Below are positions 63,362-64,000 of a stretch of 64,000 nucleotides of DNA, one piece after another. Position numbers and translations under genes: made by a program. The stretch's first letter is position 1; each line of letters begins with the position of its first letter. The notes beneath the pieces were generated by a model that made no database searches, was not told the DNA's origin, and worked only from the letters and a program-made list of their open reading frames with translations. Location of the stretch: assembly GCF_900129615.1 (NCBI RefSeq), contig NZ_FQWI01000002.1:248001-312000 (forward strand). The letters run 5' to 3'. The DNA comes from Pectobacterium carotovorum (lineage in GTDB: Bacteria; Pseudomonadota; Gammaproteobacteria; Enterobacterales; Enterobacteriaceae).

Positions 63362-64000
63362 ATGGCAGCAAATAGTGACGGGAGCGTTTTTCACTTTCTG
63401 GGAACCGGTGGCGCGCAGCAGGTTCCCGCCTTTGGCTGTGAATGTGAGGTCTGCCAGCAGGCGCAACGCGATGAAAAAAAACGGCGTCGTGCCTGCTGCG
63501 CGGCAATCACCACAAAAGACCACATCATTCTGATTGATGCCGGATTGTCTGAGCTAGCGCCGTATCTGCTTCCCTATCCGATCCGGCATATTCTGCTGAC
63601 CCACTATCACATGGATCACGTTCAGGGATTATTTCCCCTGCGCTGGGGCTACGGCGAGCCCATTCCGGTCTTTGGCCCCCCAGACGAAGCGGGCTGCGAC
63701 GAGCTCTTTAAGCACCCAGGGATCCTGCATTTTCAACCGCACCTGATGCCTTTCCAACCCTTCGAACTGGACGGCATCAGGATCACGCCGGTTCCCTTAA
63801 TCCATTCTAAATTAACCTACGGTTACCTCATCCAGACGCCGATGCATACGCTGGCCTACCTGACCGACACCATCGGACTACCGCCCGAAACCGCCGCGTT
63901 TCTCTCATCCCACACGCTGGACTATGCGATTGTCGATTGCAGCCACCCTCCCCAGACGACGCCTCCGCGCAACCACAATGACATCACCTGTGCGCTGGAG
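63362..64000 (+). CDS. phnP: Phosphoribosyl cyclic phosphodiesterase PhnP (3' end outside window)
   Basis: An open frame from the ATG at 63362 (AGGAGG ribosome binding site) to the window end, 213 codons of an expected 250 or so. It shows FLGTGGAQQVPAFGCECEVC, the metallo-beta-lactamase motif LLTHYHMDHVQGLFPLRWG, FGPPDEAGCDELFKHPGIL, and LAYLTDTIGLP. These match PhnP, which opens the cyclic phosphoribose product of C-P lyase. Cysteines near the N-terminus (CECEVC) would bind the structural zinc. phnO, which lies between phnN and phnP in E. coli, is absent. Confidence 0.93.
   Translation, partial: MAANSDGSVFHFLGTGGAQQVPAFGCECEVCQQAQRDEKKRRRACCAAITTKDHIILIDAGLSELAPYLLPYPIRHILLTHYHMDHVQGLFPLRWGYGEPIPVFGPPDEAGCDELFKHPGILHFQPHLMPFQPFELDGIRITPVPLIHSKLTYGYLIQTPMHTLAYLTDTIGLPPETAAFLSSHTLDYAIVDCSHPPQTTPPRNHNDITCALE

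Overview
The window reads as chromosomal DNA of a soft-rot enterobacterium, most likely Pectobacterium or a close relative. This is inferred from Enterobacterales gene order (ygfB-pepP-ubiH-ubiI opposite zapA-6S RNA-ygfA; ytjB opposite serB-radA-nadR; prfC-osmY-ytjA-yjjV) combined with a chrysobactin/enterobactin-like catechol siderophore locus. No database search was possible, so species and homology statements rest on recognising motifs and known sequences.

Layout. 1-5100 holds a partial DUF2750 gene, rhaT, a YqhA-family gene, a curA-type oxidoreductase, and then an AT-rich island of small minus-strand genes: two membrane-protein paralogs, one of them frameshifted by a 16-bp tandem duplication, an unknown small protein, and the N-terminal stub of an Hcp (type VI secretion) gene. 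5100-22800 is conserved core: ubiquinone hydroxylases, PepP, YgfB, ZapA, 6S RNA, YgfA, NadR with a perfect NadR palindrome upstream, RadA, SerB, YtjB, RF3, OsmY, YtjA, a CsbD-like protein, YjjV and a concentrative nucleoside transporter.

22900-43410 is a catechol siderophore island. It has a phosphopantetheinyl transferase, a TonB-dependent receptor and MFS transporter on the minus strand, and a divergent, tightly coupled operon entC-entE-entB-NRPS1-entA-NRPS2-NRPS3. Two Fur-box-like sequences lie in the divergent control region. Hand-read adenylation codes suggest lysine (NRPS1), an unassigned residue that is epimerised to D (NRPS2) and glycine (NRPS3, acting in trans on the carrier at the end of NRPS2). 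No thioesterase domain is visible, so product release is unexplained.

43480-59410 looks like a dedicated export system without any ABC ATPase. It comprises a TolC-type lipoprotein, a 2856-residue DUF4347/cadherin-like surface protein with twelve exact 300-bp repeats, a secreted phage-collar-domain protein, and a three-gene overlapping operon encoding an HlyD-type adaptor, a second membrane-anchored HlyD protein and an M50 metalloprotease-HlyD fusion. Near-identical terminator hairpins flank this block.

59630-64000 holds a DUF4034/Sel1-like protein and then a decayed carbon-phosphorus lyase operon: a PhnK/PhnL chimera lacking Walker A, a phnM with a large internal deletion, an intact phnN, and phnP running off the window end.
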